DNA of 64,000 nucleotides, taken from NCBI GenBank assembly GCA_016712315.1, contig JADJRG010000029.1:62001-126000 (forward strand). The letters run 5' to 3'. The stretch is from Nannocystis sp. (GTDB lineage: Bacteria; Myxococcota_A; Polyangia; Nannocystales; Nannocystaceae). Shown here piece after piece: positions 1 through 9,034 of this stretch; position 1 is the stretch's first letter; each line of letters opens with the position of its first letter. Both the position numbers and the translations under genes were made by a program. The notes below the pieces were generated by a model. It was not told where the DNA came from, searched no databases, and saw only the letters and a list, made by a program, of their open reading frames with translations.

Positions 1-499
1 GAAGAAGTCGCCCTTGGCGTTCACGGCGCCGCCGTAGGGGGAGAAATTCGAGTTGCCCGACCAGGGGAAGCTGGCCTCGTTGATCAAGGCGCCGCTGGCG
101 CCGTTGACGAGCTGGAAGCGGCCGTTGCCGACGTTGTCGCGCCACGCGAACCAGAGGTTGGGGGTCGGGAATTCACAGGTGTCAGGGTCGGGCTGGGAGC
201 CCTGCCAGGCGGTCGCGCGCGGGCCGTTGGTGTAGCTGTTCGAGGGCACGTTGATCGACCACTCGACGCACTCGTCCTGGCCGAAGGGTTTGATGTCGCC
301 GGGGCCGGTGGAGGTCGTGATCATGCCGTCGTTGTTCTTGTCCGGGCACTTCTCCTTGTTGCTGATGATCTTGGTGACGGCGCCAGGATCACGGCTCGAG
401 ACCGCGACGTCGCCGAGGAGGTTGACCGAGGTGCGGGACGGCGACCCTCCGGCGACCTGGTAGCGACCCTCTTCGACGCCGGTCTTGGTGTTGATCTTG
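1..499 (-). pseudogene. C-terminal part of a split surface lipoprotein (NHL/propeller-like), severed by the island
   Basis: The minus strand is open from base 499 to the window edge and reads as coding protein: KINTKTGVEEGRYQ, then SPSRTSVNLLGDVAV, then a region with NGPRATAWQG and NLWFAWRD. No start codon precedes it; upstream lies unrelated island sequence. In secreted Nannocystaceae-type proteins of this kind the block 'WIANS..TVSKI.T.TG.E.GRY......SPSRT.VN..GDVAV' is continuous. The first half of that block is at 29442-30014, in the same strand and compatible frame, so this is the severed C-terminal part. It is partial at the left because the window ends. The family role is not known; a secreted beta-propeller is inferred from pattern only. 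Confidence 0.85.
493..499. other. Left island junction, 7-base core GATCTTG (attL-like)
   Basis: GATCTTG here is repeated at 29442-29448. Joining the sequence left of this copy to the sequence right of the other copy restores one reading frame (NTVSKI followed by NTKTGVEEGRY) with no gap. A 7-base crossover overlap is the size used by several tyrosine recombinases, which fits the integrase next to the other junction. The exact strand-exchange position within the 7 bases is not resolved. Confidence 0.75.
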
Positions 500-600
500 A
501 ACGACCCTCGCTCTCCCCAACGAACCCCGCTCACCGCGCCGCGCGGCCGTAATCCCAATCATCTCAGGGGTTTAGAGGGGAAGGGCGAGGGACCAGATCG

Positions 601-650
601 GACCGCTATGGACCGCTATGGACCCGGTTTTGGCGACGCTTTGGCAACGC
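601..650 (+). repeat. Left-end direct repeats (candidate integrase arm sites)
   Basis: GACCGCTATG occurs twice in tandem (601-620), followed by two tandem 11-mers, TTTGGCGACGC (629-639) and TTTGGCAACGC (640-650). A 25-base stretch (626-650) matches 29360-29384 at the other end with one mismatch. Short repeated sites near both ends, in direct orientation, are typical of arm-type binding sites of tyrosine integrases. Bases 500-749 hold no gene that I can support. Confidence 0.6.
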
Positions 651-749
651 GCGACGCGGCGCGGTCGCAGCTTCTCAGTCCTTCACCTGCCGCTCGCGGC
701 CCGCCTCTTCCGCCCTGATCGTCCGCGTCGCCTCGATCGAGGGCCCCCT

Positions 750-1418
750 TCAGCGCAGCAGGAGGCCGATGAAGGCGCCGATCTGGGGCATCGGCGCGTA
801 TTCGCGCTGGCGGAAATTCCAGCCGAGACGGGCGCTTAGGCCGATGACGCCGGCGCGGCGCCGCTGGAGGCGACCGCCGAAGAGGTAGCCGATCCTCGCC
901 TCCGCCTCGGCGACGGAAGGGGCGATGATCGCGTGCAGCGCGAGGCCGCCGCCGATCGCGAGCATGAGGCGCTCACGGCGCCCGCCGTAGAGCTTCGCGG
1001 TGATGTGGTGGCGGGTGGCGATGATGCCGCTGGTGTAACGATCAGCGCCGCCGAGCGACAGGGTGAGGGAGTAGCCGAGGGCGAGGCGGCGGGCGCCGGG
1101 GGCCTTGCTGGCGAAGGCGCGGCCGAGGAAGAGGACCTGGTCGAAGCTTGGTAGCGGCGAGACGCCGACGGTGAGGCCGTAGTAGTTGGCGAAGACGAAG
1201 TGGGCGCGCTCGGCGACCGGCGGCTCGGCGGTCGAGGCCGTGGCGGCGGCTGGGCGCTCGGGCTCGAGGTCGGGCTCGGGCAGCTCTTGCGGCCCTTCCG
1301 GCGCGGGGAGCTGGTCTTCGGACGGATCTGTTTGAGGTGTCTCTTGCGACAGGTCCTGAGGAGCAGGCTCGAAGGCGAGCGCGGCGAGCAGGGTGGCGAG
1401 GGCGAGGGCGTTCGGCAT
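750..1418 (-). CDS. Secreted barrel-like protein, cassette A second gene
   Basis: A 222-aa protein with an N-terminal signal peptide (residues ~1-16, MPNALALATLLAALAF), an acidic Pro/Glu-rich linker (~17-70) and a C-terminal domain rich in alternating hydrophobic strands, ending ...FIGLLLR. It shares an extended pattern with the product of 3864-4451: HFVFAN.YGL, GARR.A.GY, GGADRY, RHH, PSVAEAE..GYLFG, GV.GL..RLGWN, AP.P..G.F.GL.LR. It lies 3 bp downstream of the sorted Cys protein at 1422-2264 and is surely co-transcribed. An outer-membrane barrel of 8-10 strands is inferred from the strand pattern and terminal hydrophobic residues; I do not recognise the family. Confidence 0.75.
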   Translation of the reverse strand: MPNALALATLLAALAFEPAPQDLSQETPQTDPSEDQLPAPEGPQELPEPDLEPERPAAATASTAEPPVAERAHFVFANYYGLTVGVSPLPSFDQVLFLGRAFASKAPGARRLALGYSLTLSLGGADRYTSGIIATRHHITAKLYGGRRERLMLAIGGGLALHAIIAPSVAEAEARIGYLFGGRLQRRRAGVIGLSARLGWNFRQREYAPMPQIGAFIGLLLR

Positions 1419-1421
1419 GGC

Positions 1422-2264
1422 TCAGGCGCTCCTGACGGCGCGGCGGCGGCCGATCGCGAGCCAGAGGAAGGGGAGGAGCATGGCGAGGGGCGCGGTGGTG
1501 CGCGAGCTGACGGCGCAGGGGATGTAGACCGCCTCGCGGTTGATGTTGTGCTCAGGGAGGATGACGGGCTCGCCGCGGGCGCCGTCGGCGGCGACGGCGG
1601 TGAAGGTGTGCTTGCCTTCGCTGGGCGGGAGCACCCAGCTCGCGTCCTCGACGTCGACCGAGCCGACCTCGCCGTCAGGGCCGCTGATGTCGACGCGGCC
1701 GCCTTCGCGGAAGAAGTCCGGGGCGGCGTCGCCGAGCACGGCGTCGATCTCGAGCGCGAACCAGCCGCCGTCGCTGCAGCAGCCGTCGTCGTCGCGGGTG
1801 AGGCGGTTGTCCGCGATCCGGAGGCTGATCGGGGCGACGGCGGGGCGATCGACGGCCGTGATCGCGCCGTCGCTCGCTTGGGCGCCGCCGCCGTCCCAGG
1901 GGTCGTCCTCCAGGCCCTCGCAGGCGAGGGTGTAGGCCTGGCCGGCGATCAGCGGGCGCTCCGGCGTGAAGACGACGCGCTCGGCGCCCTGCGTGCAAGC
2001 GCTCCGCTCGATGGTGAGCTGGACGACGTCGTCCGCGGCTACGAGCGCGCAGCTCTCCGGGGACCAGCCGCAGCTGAAGTAGTGCCAGGGACGGACGTCG
2101 AGGGGGACCTGACGATCGACCGCGAAGGTGCCGCCGCTGCGGAAGGCGTAGTACGAGCCGAAGTAGTCGCCGCAGGAGAGGGCGCGGGCGGGGCTAGGCG
2201 CGCCTTGGAGGCCGACGAGGACGAGCGTGGCGAGGCCGGCCCGGCGGGTGCTGAAGTGAGGCAT
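1422..2264 (-). CDS. Cys-rich surface protein with MYXO-CTERM-like tail, cassette A first gene
   Basis: A 280-aa protein. Residues 1-28 form a signal peptide (ends ARALS). The mature part has several Cys, with a DDDGCCSDGGW motif near residue 160 and VYIPC near 250. It ends in a hydrophobic helix followed by RRRAVR, the layout of MYXO-CTERM-type sorting tails. A paralogue with the same order of motifs is encoded at 2995-3867 in the opposite direction (QDDTGCCTDD, IYIPC, hydrophobic helix, RRRR). The start ATG is the first in frame and fits the signal peptide. Function is unknown; it is probably anchored at the cell surface, and its pairing with the barrel-like gene suggests the two products work together. 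Confidence 0.75.
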   Translation of the reverse strand: MPHFSTRRAGLATLVLVGLQGAPSPARALSCGDYFGSYYAFRSGGTFAVDRQVPLDVRPWHYFSCGWSPESCALVAADDVVQLTIERSACTQGAERVVFTPERPLIAGQAYTLACEGLEDDPWDGGGAQASDGAITAVDRPAVAPISLRIADNRLTRDDDGCCSDGGWFALEIDAVLGDAAPDFFREGGRVDISGPDGEVGSVDVEDASWVLPPSEGKHTFTAVAADGARGEPVILPEHNINREAVYIPCAVSSRTTAPLAMLLPFLWLAIGRRRAVRSA

Positions 2265-2319
2265 GGGACGATAGTCGCCGATCCGCGGCGACGGTTCATC
2301 CGCCGCGGGTCATTTCTGC

Positions 2320-2688
2320 ATGATCTCGGTCTTCAGCGCGATCCCGGTCATGTCAGAGCAGGTGTTCGACGCCGCCGCCGCGCTCGGGAGGGACCACTGG
2401 GTCGGCGTCTTCGTCGACGCGAGGGGCTTCACCCGTGACCTCGTCGACTACATCGCCGATCTCGGCCTCGACTGGGAGAGCGCCGCGAAGGCCGACTCCC
2501 TCAAGGTCGACCCGTGGGAGTGTGAGCTCGGCGTGCCCCTGCAAGCGCTCCTCCAGGACGAGGGCGTGACCGTGTTCGCCGCGGTGTTCGAGAAGCCGCC
2601 GGCGTACTGGCGGGAGCAGCTCGCCGCTCGCGCGATGCTCTTCGGCGAGCTCGAGGACTTGATGGAGGCGAACGAGCTGGAGTGGTAG
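2320..2688 (+). CDS. Small acidic hypothetical protein between the two cassettes
   Basis: A 122-aa acidic protein (many Asp/Glu, ends LMEANELEW), predicted mostly helical and without signal peptide. Internal ATG at 2350 (MSEQVFDAAAALG) is an equally good start. Codon use is strongly GC3-biased as in the neighbours, which supports it being real. It sits in the divergent region between the paralogous cassettes. I do not recognise it; its position could mean a cytoplasmic partner or regulator of the cassettes, but nothing in the sequence proves this. Confidence 0.5.
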   Translation: MISVFSAIPVMSEQVFDAAAALGRDHWVGVFVDARGFTRDLVDYIADLGLDWESAAKADSLKVDPWECELGVPLQALLQDEGVTVFAAVFEKPPAYWREQLAARAMLFGELEDLMEANELEW

Positions 2689-2994
2689 AGGTCCGTCGTC
2701 GGTAGCCCACGACGCTCAGCCGCCGGCCGCCGCTCGTCGCTCAGCCAGGACGAGCGGCGGCGGTCCTCGGCGGCAGTGGATCGATGCGGAGGAGCGGCTC
2801 GCGGGTCGACGGTGAGCTGCTGGATGCCATAAAGCGACACGCGGAAGGCCTGTGGTCGATAGACTCCATGACTACTTGGCACGCCTTGAGCGGACCCTGC
2901 GTGAGGTCTCGCTGATCCGATGGAGGTCCTCGCGACGCATCCACGGTGGACGCGAAACCGCGCGCAGGCCGCCGCTCCAACGAACCGACCCGAC

Positions 2995-3867
2995 ATGCCT
3001 CGATCTCGACCCACACCGCGCCGCGCGTGCTTCGTCCTCAGCGCGGCGCTCCTGCTCACCACCGGCGAAGCGCGCGCCATCTCATCTGGCTGCGAGCTCA
3101 CCGCCCAAGAAGGCGCGAACGTGCGCTCGCCGCTCGGCCTGGCCCGTCAGCCGATCGCCACCGACGCGCACCCATGGTTCTACGGCCGCTGCGCGGCGCC
3201 CGAGCAGCCCTTCGACTGCGCCCTGATCGCCGAGGACGCCGGCGACGTCGTCCCAGTCAGCCTCAACGACCTGGCTCAGATCTGCGAGGACGACGCGCTC
3301 CGCCTGCTCCGGCTCGCGCCCGCGCGCCCCTTGCTGCCCGACCGCTTCTACACCCTCGAGTGCGCGTCGACGCCGATCCTCTCCGAGTGGCTGTACTTCA
3401 GCGACGACCCTGTGGGCGTCCAGACGCGCCCCTCCCTCGCCCCCTCGCTGCCGCCTCCCCCGCTCGCCGGCCTCGGCGCGATCCTCAGGCGCCAAGACGA
3501 CACCGGCTGCTGCACCGACGATCCCTTGCGCACCGAGCTCCAGCTCCCCCTCGACGCCCCCGAGCTCGACGCCTTCCTCGCCGACGGGGGCGCGTTAGAG
3601 GTCCGCTTCGCCCGCGGCGGCGATCCCTGGATCTACATCGAAGACTTCGTGCTCCCGTGGGTCGAGGGCGACATCGTCGTCACCCCGGTCGCCGGTAACA
3701 GCGTCCGCGGCGCGCCCTTCACGATCACGGAAGGCACCATCCGCGAGGAGTTGATCTACATCCCCTGTCAGATCGGCCGCGGCCGCGGCGCCCTCGGCTA
3801 TTGGCTCGCCCTGCCGCTCCTCTGGCTCCTCTGGGGCACCCGTCGCCGTCGCGGAGGTGCCGCATGA
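2995..3867 (+). CDS. Cys-rich surface protein with MYXO-CTERM-like tail, cassette B first gene
   Basis: A 290-aa protein starting MPRSRPTPRR, with a signal peptide ending GEARAIS. The mature region carries paired Cys, including QDDTGCCTDD (mid-protein) and LIYIPC (near the end), then a Trp/Leu-rich hydrophobic helix and RRRRGG at the C terminus. It is the divergent paralogue of 1422-2264. The upstream in-frame extension (from 2920) lacks a signal peptide, so the ATG at 2995 is preferred. The stop overlaps the next start by ATGA (3864-3867), a sign of translational coupling with the barrel-like protein. Function unknown. Confidence 0.75.
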   Translation: MPRSRPTPRRACFVLSAALLLTTGEARAISSGCELTAQEGANVRSPLGLARQPIATDAHPWFYGRCAAPEQPFDCALIAEDAGDVVPVSLNDLAQICEDDALRLLRLAPARPLLPDRFYTLECASTPILSEWLYFSDDPVGVQTRPSLAPSLPPPPLAGLGAILRRQDDTGCCTDDPLRTELQLPLDAPELDAFLADGGALEVRFARGGDPWIYIEDFVLPWVEGDIVVTPVAGNSVRGAPFTITEGTIREELIYIPCQIGRGRGALGYWLALPLLWLLWGTRRRRGGAA

Positions 3868-4451
3868 TCACGCCCCACCTCCTGCTCCTCGCCCTCACCA
3901 GCGCCCCTCTCACGCCCTCCCCGGCCGCCCAGGGCGCCCCGCTCCCCGCCGCCGACGATCCCGTACCTCCTGGCAAACACTTCGTCTTCGCCAACCACTA
4001 CGGCCTCAGCTTCGGCCTCAACGCCGCCCCTTCGGGCGAGCTCACGCTCTTCTTCGGCCACGCGATGCCCGCGCGCGCCCACGGCGCTCGTCGCTGGGCG
4101 ATCGGCTACCAGCCGACCTTCACCGTCGGCGGCGCCGATCGATACCTCGCCGGGATGTTCACGCAGCGCCACCACCTCATGGCACTCTCGCACGGCGGCC
4201 TGCACCCGCGCCTGCACCTCGCCTTCGGCGGCGGCCTCGTGATCTTCAACGGCGTCGACATCCCCGCCCGCTGGCGCCCCTCCGTCGCCGAAGCCGAGGG
4301 CCAGCTCGGCTATCTCTTCGGCCGCCACCGCGCGCGACGCCGCGTCGTCGGTGTCGTCGGCCTCAAGCTCCGCCTCGGCTGGAACGCGGCCTCGTTGGAG
4401 AAGGCGCCGGTGCCGATGCTCGGCGGCTTCCTCGGCCTCGTCCTCCGTTGA
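3864..4451 (+). CDS. Secreted barrel-like protein, cassette B second gene
   Basis: A 195-aa protein, MITPHLLLLALTSAPLTPSPA as signal peptide, then a short Pro-rich linker and a strand-rich domain. It shares HFVFAN.YGL, GGADRY, RHH, SVAEAE..GYLFG and RLGWN with the product of 750-1418. It starts in the stop codon of the preceding gene. It has a five-residue insertion (VDIPA region) relative to its paralogue. A small outer-membrane barrel is inferred; the family is not one I recognise. Confidence 0.75.
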   Translation: MITPHLLLLALTSAPLTPSPAAQGAPLPAADDPVPPGKHFVFANHYGLSFGLNAAPSGELTLFFGHAMPARAHGARRWAIGYQPTFTVGGADRYLAGMFTQRHHLMALSHGGLHPRLHLAFGGGLVIFNGVDIPARWRPSVAEAEGQLGYLFGRHRARRRVVGVVGLKLRLGWNAASLEKAPVPMLGGFLGLVLR

Positions 4452-4533
4452 GGCGGCCGCTGTCGCACCCCCGGGGGCGAGCAGGGGGCGCAGCGCGCTG
4501 CGGTGGGGCGCGGCGCGGCGCCGGGCGCTCGCT

Positions 4534-5790
4534 CTACGGCCGCTCGAACGCGCCGAGGTCGGCGGCGCCGCCGACGATCCGGGGGAGCTCGTCGAGGTCG
4601 AGCGGGGTCGCCTCGCCCAGGTCGCCGTCGTCATCGAGGTCGGCGGCGTCGGCCGGCAGGGCCGCGGCGTCGCCGGCGTCGGCGGCCGGCGAGGCGGGTC
4701 CGAGGTGGAGGTCGAGTCCGCCCTCGTCGACGAAGAGCGGATCGCCGGTGAGGACCCCGCTGCACGCGATCAGCGGGTCCGCCGGGCAGCCGCCGGCGAC
4801 CACGCTCGCGGCGATCTCGACGGGGATCGGGACCATGACGTTGAAGGCGCTGAGGACGATCTCCGGGTCCTGCGGGGCGTCGTTGCCCCAAAGGATCGTG
4901 TTGACGATCCGGGCCGGCGCGGCGCCGGCGGACTCCTGCGACTGGTACCAGAGGCCGGCGTTGCGGCTCATCGCCGTGTTGCCGGCGATCGTCGTGTTGG
5001 CGACAGTCAGCGCCCGGGCGCCGTTGTGCCGGAGGTAGAGGCCGCTGGCGGTGTTGGCGGTGTTGCCGGCGATGATCGAGTTGACGAGGACGACCGGCCC
5101 GGCGAGGTTGGCCGGGTCGGCGATCAGGCCGAGGCCCGCGCCGAAGTCCGAGTTGTTGCCGACGAAGCGCGAATTGACGATGACGACGCCGCAAGCGCCG
5201 ACGGTGTTGCCGGCGTAGAGCATCCCGGCGAAGCCGCCCCGCGGGCCCGGGAGGTTGTCGGAGGGCCCGCCGGCGCCGGCCTCGTTGCCCTCGATGACGC
5301 AGCGATCGACGATCACGTCGCCGTCGCCCGCCGTGATGGTCAGGGCGCCGCCGTTGCCGGGCCCGCCGAGGTTGCCGGAGGGCCCGCTAAGCGCCAGCGA
5401 CGTTGCCTTTGAAGGTGCTCCGCTCGATCCGGACCTCGCCGGTCGCGGCGATCACCAGGAGCCCGACGCCGCCGCCGGGGCCGCCGACGTCGCCGCCCTC
5501 GCCGCCCTGGCCGCCGATGTTGCCCTCGAAGGTGACGCCGGAGACGAGGAGCGCGGCGCCGCCGACAAAGGCGACGCCGGGGCCCTCGCCGCCGACCCCG
5601 CCGACCGCCGAGCCGAAGCCGCCGGGGCCGCCGACGTTGCCGCTCACCGTCGAGTCGACGAGGGTGAGCGATCCGCCGGCGACGTAGACGCCCGCCCCGA
5701 GTCCGCCCGATCCGCCGACCGTGTTGACCTCGCCGTCGCCGCCCGGGCCGGTGACGTTGCCGGTGATCCGGCAGTTGGCGATGGTCAGGG
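4534..5790 (-). pseudogene. 3' part of a beta-helix lipoprotein gene, disrupted by a transposon
   Basis: This reads LTIANCRITGNVTG..., with repeated (V/I)xxSxxxGNxxGGxGG units up to STFKGNVAGA and a TAG (~5388). It then continues in another frame as GPSGNLGGPGNGG..., IVDRCVIEGNEAG..., ending DLGAFERP. The repeated short strands with Asn ladders (GNVGG, GNIGG, AGNTA) are typical of right-handed parallel beta-helix (PbH1/choice-of-anchor type) surface proteins. The 5' part is at 9049-9732 beyond the transposon. The original sequence GGCGCCCTGACC is split between the two sides. A +1 shift at 5383-5394 breaks the frame, in addition to the transposon. Confidence 0.8.
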
Positions 5791-6143
5791 TGTGTCGCAT
5801 CGCTCTCCACACGGGGGCTCCCTACTGTTTGATTCACGCTCTGAGCGGGGACTAACCCTCTGAGAGCACGGGCGGATCGTGGCGCGGCTCTCCGCATCGA
5901 GGGCGGATCAACGCACGGGAGCGGCGCTCAGCGGCGCTCAGCGGCGCTCAGCCGCGTTACCGTGCCGCGGGTCGATCACCGGTAGAAATTTACTAATTAT
6001 TCCACACTGATCTTGCAGGACCTCGTCGGCATTGAGTCGAGGAGCTGGTCAAGGCGGTGGGATCGGGCGGATACGTTTGGTGTGAAACAAAAACAACCGG
6101 GCGGGACCATCCCGCCCCCGAGCCACCGCGAGGCCGAGTGTAC

Positions 6144-6716
6144 ATGCACGCAGGCTACCCGTCGAGCGTGAAGGGGGGTACCGTGATCGCCACCGACGTC
6201 CACGATCGTCACGAGCACACCAGGCGGCTCGCCGATCCGGATGCGTATCGGCCGCAGCAGTGTCGGAGCTGCTGTCGGCGGATGCACGCGCACGGCACAC
6301 GCACGCGCAGGCCAGTCGGTGAGGCGCCGCTCGAGATCCGGCGCTACATCTGCCCTCGGTGCGGTGGCGTCGTCCAGATCGTGCCCGCCTTCCTCGCGGG
6401 CCACCTCTGGCGCTGCTGGCCCGCGGTCGAGGCTGTCGTCGTCGATGGCGCGGAAGGCCCGCCCAAGGCCGCCAGGATCGCGCCGAGGACCCGGCGGCGC
6501 TGGCGGGCGAGGGCGAAGGAGCCGGCGCGTCTCGCCTTGCACACGCTCAGCGCGGAGCGCGTGCCGCGGATCGCGACGGCGCTCGCGGCGATCGGCCTCG
6601 ATGCGACCCGTGGCGCCCTTCTCGCGGCCTTTCGCCCGCTCGCCTCAGCGCTCGGCGCCTGCGCTCTCCTTGCGAACCTCCTAAACCTCCTACTGCCCGG
6701 GCTGCGTATCATGTGA
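6144..6716 (+). CDS. DUF6431-like zinc-binding protein of the transposon, copy 1
   Basis: A ~190-aa protein with two Cys pairs (CRSCC near residue 43; CPRCGG near 71), as in zinc ribbons, then a basic RRRWRAR segment and a hydrophobic C terminus. In myxobacterial and actinobacterial DDE/AAA transposons such proteins (DUF6431-like) often precede the transposase. They are thought to bind DNA or the target, but the role is not established here. ATG at 6057 would add 29 residues; 6144 is preferred because the conserved-looking part begins after it. The coding sequence is unchanged in copy 2. Confidence 0.6.
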   Translation: MHAGYPSSVKGGTVIATDVHDRHEHTRRLADPDAYRPQQCRSCCRRMHAHGTRTRRPVGEAPLEIRRYICPRCGGVVQIVPAFLAGHLWRCWPAVEAVVVDGAEGPPKAARIAPRTRRRWRARAKEPARLALHTLSAERVPRIATALAAIGLDATRGALLAAFRPLASALGACALLANLLNLLLPGLRIM

Positions 6717-6799
6717 CCCAAAAGACATATCCCTTCAGACAGATCGTCCTGCGAGCGATCCCACCCGAAGTGGCCGGACCCAGGCGGTAGAAGGTCGCC

Positions 6800-8164
6800 A
6801 TGGATCCCAACAAGCGACGAGAAGTGGCCGAGTGGCGCCTCTCCATCCTCGGCCCGCTGATCAGCGCGCGCCTCGATCACGGCGAGATCCGCGAGCTCCT
6901 GGAGGAGGCCGCGGCTCGCTCGTACATCTACCTCGATGGTCAGCCGCGGCGCTTCCGCTGGCGCACGCTCGAGGGCTGGCGCTACGACTATCGCGCAGGT
7001 GGACTGAGCGCTCTCGAGCCTCACACCCGCGCGGACGCGGGCACGTGTCGTGCGATCCCCGAGCTCGTCGCCCGCAAGCTCCTCGCTCTCCGGCGCGAGC
7101 AGCCGCGTCGGAGCATCCGTACGCTCATCAAGGCGCTCGAGCGCGCCAACGACGTTCTGCCTGGCACGCTCGCCCCGTCCACCGTCCGGCGTCTCCTGGT
7201 CGCGCACGGCCTCTCGAAGCGGCCCACACAGCTGCCCACGCGCGAGCGGCGGGCCTTCACCGCCGAGCACCCCGGCGACCTCACCATGGGTGACAGCATG
7301 CACGGCCCCCCGGTGATCGGCCCGGACGGCGTGATTTATAAAAAATGCTACCTGCTCAGCCAGATCGACGTCGCGTCGCGCTTCGTGCCCCACTCCGAAT
7401 TTTATTTGAGCGAAGACGCTGCGCACCACGAGGAGGGGCTTCGCCGGGCGATCGTCGCCCACGGAGCGCCGCGCACCTACTACGTCGACCTCGGGGCCGC
7501 CTACGTCGCCGCTTCGCTGAAGCAGATCTGCGCCGAGCTCGCGATCTTTCTCCTGCACGCCGGCCCCGGCGACGCCGCCGCCAAGGGGGTGATCGAGCGC
7601 TTCCACAAGACCTGGCGCGCCGAAGTCGGCGCCGAGCTGCCGTCCTATCCGCTGCCGCTCGCCGAGCTCAACCGCCTCCACACCGCCTGGATGACCTGCG
7701 AGTACCACAGGCGCGTCCATGCCGCGACCGGCCAGAGCCCCCGCGATCGCTTCCTCGCGGGCGCCGAGCACCTGCGTCATGTCCCTCAGGACATCAACAT
7801 CGACGAGATCTTCCTGCACCGCGAGCGACGTACGGTCCGCGCCGACGGCACGATCCGCTGGGAGGGCGGCTTCTACGAGGTCCCAGGCGAGTACGTCGGC
7901 GAGAAGGTCGAGCTGCGCTTCGCCCCGCTCCGCCCCGATCTCCCGCTCCTGCTCTACGTCGACGGCGTGCGCGTCACCGAGGTCTTCCCGCTCAACCGCC
8001 TCGCCAACCACCGCCGCCCACGCCGCGAGCTGCCCGGCCCCGAGCCCGCCCCGCCCCGCGTCCTCAAGGGCCCCCTCGACTACATCGACGACGAGTACCA
8101 GGCGCTGCTCCGCGCCTTCGGCGACGAGATCGATTCATCATCTGACCCAGAGGACATCCCATGA
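6800..8164 (+). CDS. DDE transposase (rve/Mu-type catalytic core), copy 1
   Basis: A 454-aa protein: N-terminal helical DNA-binding region (~1-150), an RNase-H-like core with the DDE residues in TMGDSMHG, YYVDLGAAY and KGVIERFHKTW, then a C-terminal beta-barrel-like and acidic tail. The tail would be expected to contact the ATPase. The D-D-35-E layout and companion ATPase match TniA/TnsB/IstA-type transposases. This copy is full-length and looks functional. Its stop overlaps the ATPase start by ATGA at 8161-8164. Confidence 0.85.
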   Translation: MDPNKRREVAEWRLSILGPLISARLDHGEIRELLEEAAARSYIYLDGQPRRFRWRTLEGWRYDYRAGGLSALEPHTRADAGTCRAIPELVARKLLALRREQPRRSIRTLIKALERANDVLPGTLAPSTVRRLLVAHGLSKRPTQLPTRERRAFTAEHPGDLTMGDSMHGPPVIGPDGVIYKKCYLLSQIDVASRFVPHSEFYLSEDAAHHEEGLRRAIVAHGAPRTYYVDLGAAYVAASLKQICAELAIFLLHAGPGDAAAKGVIERFHKTWRAEVGAELPSYPLPLAELNRLHTAWMTCEYHRRVHAATGQSPRDRFLAGAEHLRHVPQDINIDEIFLHRERRTVRADGTIRWEGGFYEVPGEYVGEKVELRFAPLRPDLPLLLYVDGVRVTEVFPLNRLANHRRPRRELPGPEPAPPRVLKGPLDYIDDEYQALLRAFGDEIDSSSDPEDIP

Positions 8165-9034
8165 CCTGGCGCGAGCGCTTCGGCATGCACACCGCGCCGC
8201 TCCCCCGCGGCGCCGCGGGCGAGAGCTTCTTCGAGCGCGATCCGCACTATCAGCGGCTCGCGCGCGCCTTCTGCTGGCTCGCCACCGAGCCTGGCCTCGG
8301 AGTCCTCACCGGCGAGCCTGGCGTCGGCAAATCGGCCGCGATCCGCCACCTCTGCCGCGCCCTCCACCCCGACGAGCACCGCGTCCTCTACCTCTCCGAC
8401 TGCGCGGTCAAGCCCCTCGATCTCTACCGTATGCTCGCCGCCGAGCTCGGCCTACGACCCAGCGCGCGCGCGCAGATCGTCGCCGACATCAAACGCGCGC
8501 TTGTCACCCTCGTCGACGAGCGCGGGATCGTCCCCGTCGTCGTCCTCGACGAAGCTCAAGGACTCCGCGACGAGCTCCTCCACGAGCTCCACGGCCTCTG
8601 TAGCCTCGACTTCGACGGCCGCGACTACCTCACCCTCTGGCTCGTCGGCCACCCCTCCCCTGAGCAGGCGCCTGCGCCTCCAGCAGCACACCGCGCTCGC
8701 CCAGCGCGTCCTCGTCCACCTCCCACTCGTCGCCAAGACCGACCTATCTGTCCTTGGAGACATGCTCGATCACGGCCTCACCCACGCCGGCGCCTCACCC
8801 GCTCTGCTCACCGACGACGCCCGCGCCGCGCTCCTCCACGCCGCCCGCGGCCTCCCCCGGCTCCTCAGCCACCTCCTCCGCCTCGCCCTCCTCCTCGCCG
8901 ACGAGCGCGCCTCCCCCCAGATCGACGCCTCGATCATCAACTCCGCTCTCATCCTCCTCCACCTCGATCACCCCAAGCAACCCCAAACCCCTCCTAAATC
9001 CCGCTTCCAACGTGACCCAAGATCACGCGCATAA
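8161..9034 (+). pseudogene. AAA ATPase of the transposon (TniB/IstB/ExeA-like), copy 1, frameshifted
   Basis: Walker A GEPGVGKSA and Walker B VVVLDEAQG are present in a typical TniB/ExeA-like AAA ATPase, the regulator that selects target DNA for the transposase. The frame is intact to VGHPS (~8660). One extra C in CCCCTCCCCTGAG then shifts it; the remaining correct protein (LSRRLRLQQHTALAQRV... to RDPRSRA) is in the +1 frame and ends at 9034. Copy 2 has the expected base count at this exact place, which shows where the error lies. The extra base is in a C run, so a sequencing error is possible. Confidence 0.75.

Noticed and set aside
1200..2438. Long plus-strand open frame of 412 codons
   Set aside because: It is the antisense of the two cassette A genes, with Arg/Gly/Ala-rich composition and no domain. 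GC-rich coding DNA leaves such shadow frames.
4452..4533. Possible site-specific recombination target between cassette B and the beta-helix gene
   Set aside because: No inverted repeat or integrase-type core seen.
5923..5952. GCGGCGCTCA triple repeat as a CRISPR or origin
   Set aside because: Only three head-to-tail units with no spacers, and at a transposon end; best seen as part of the transposase-binding end.
6344..8011. Long minus-strand open frame (555 codons) through the transposase
   Set aside because: A shadow of the transposon genes; no domain, and the real frames on the plus strand have DDE motifs.
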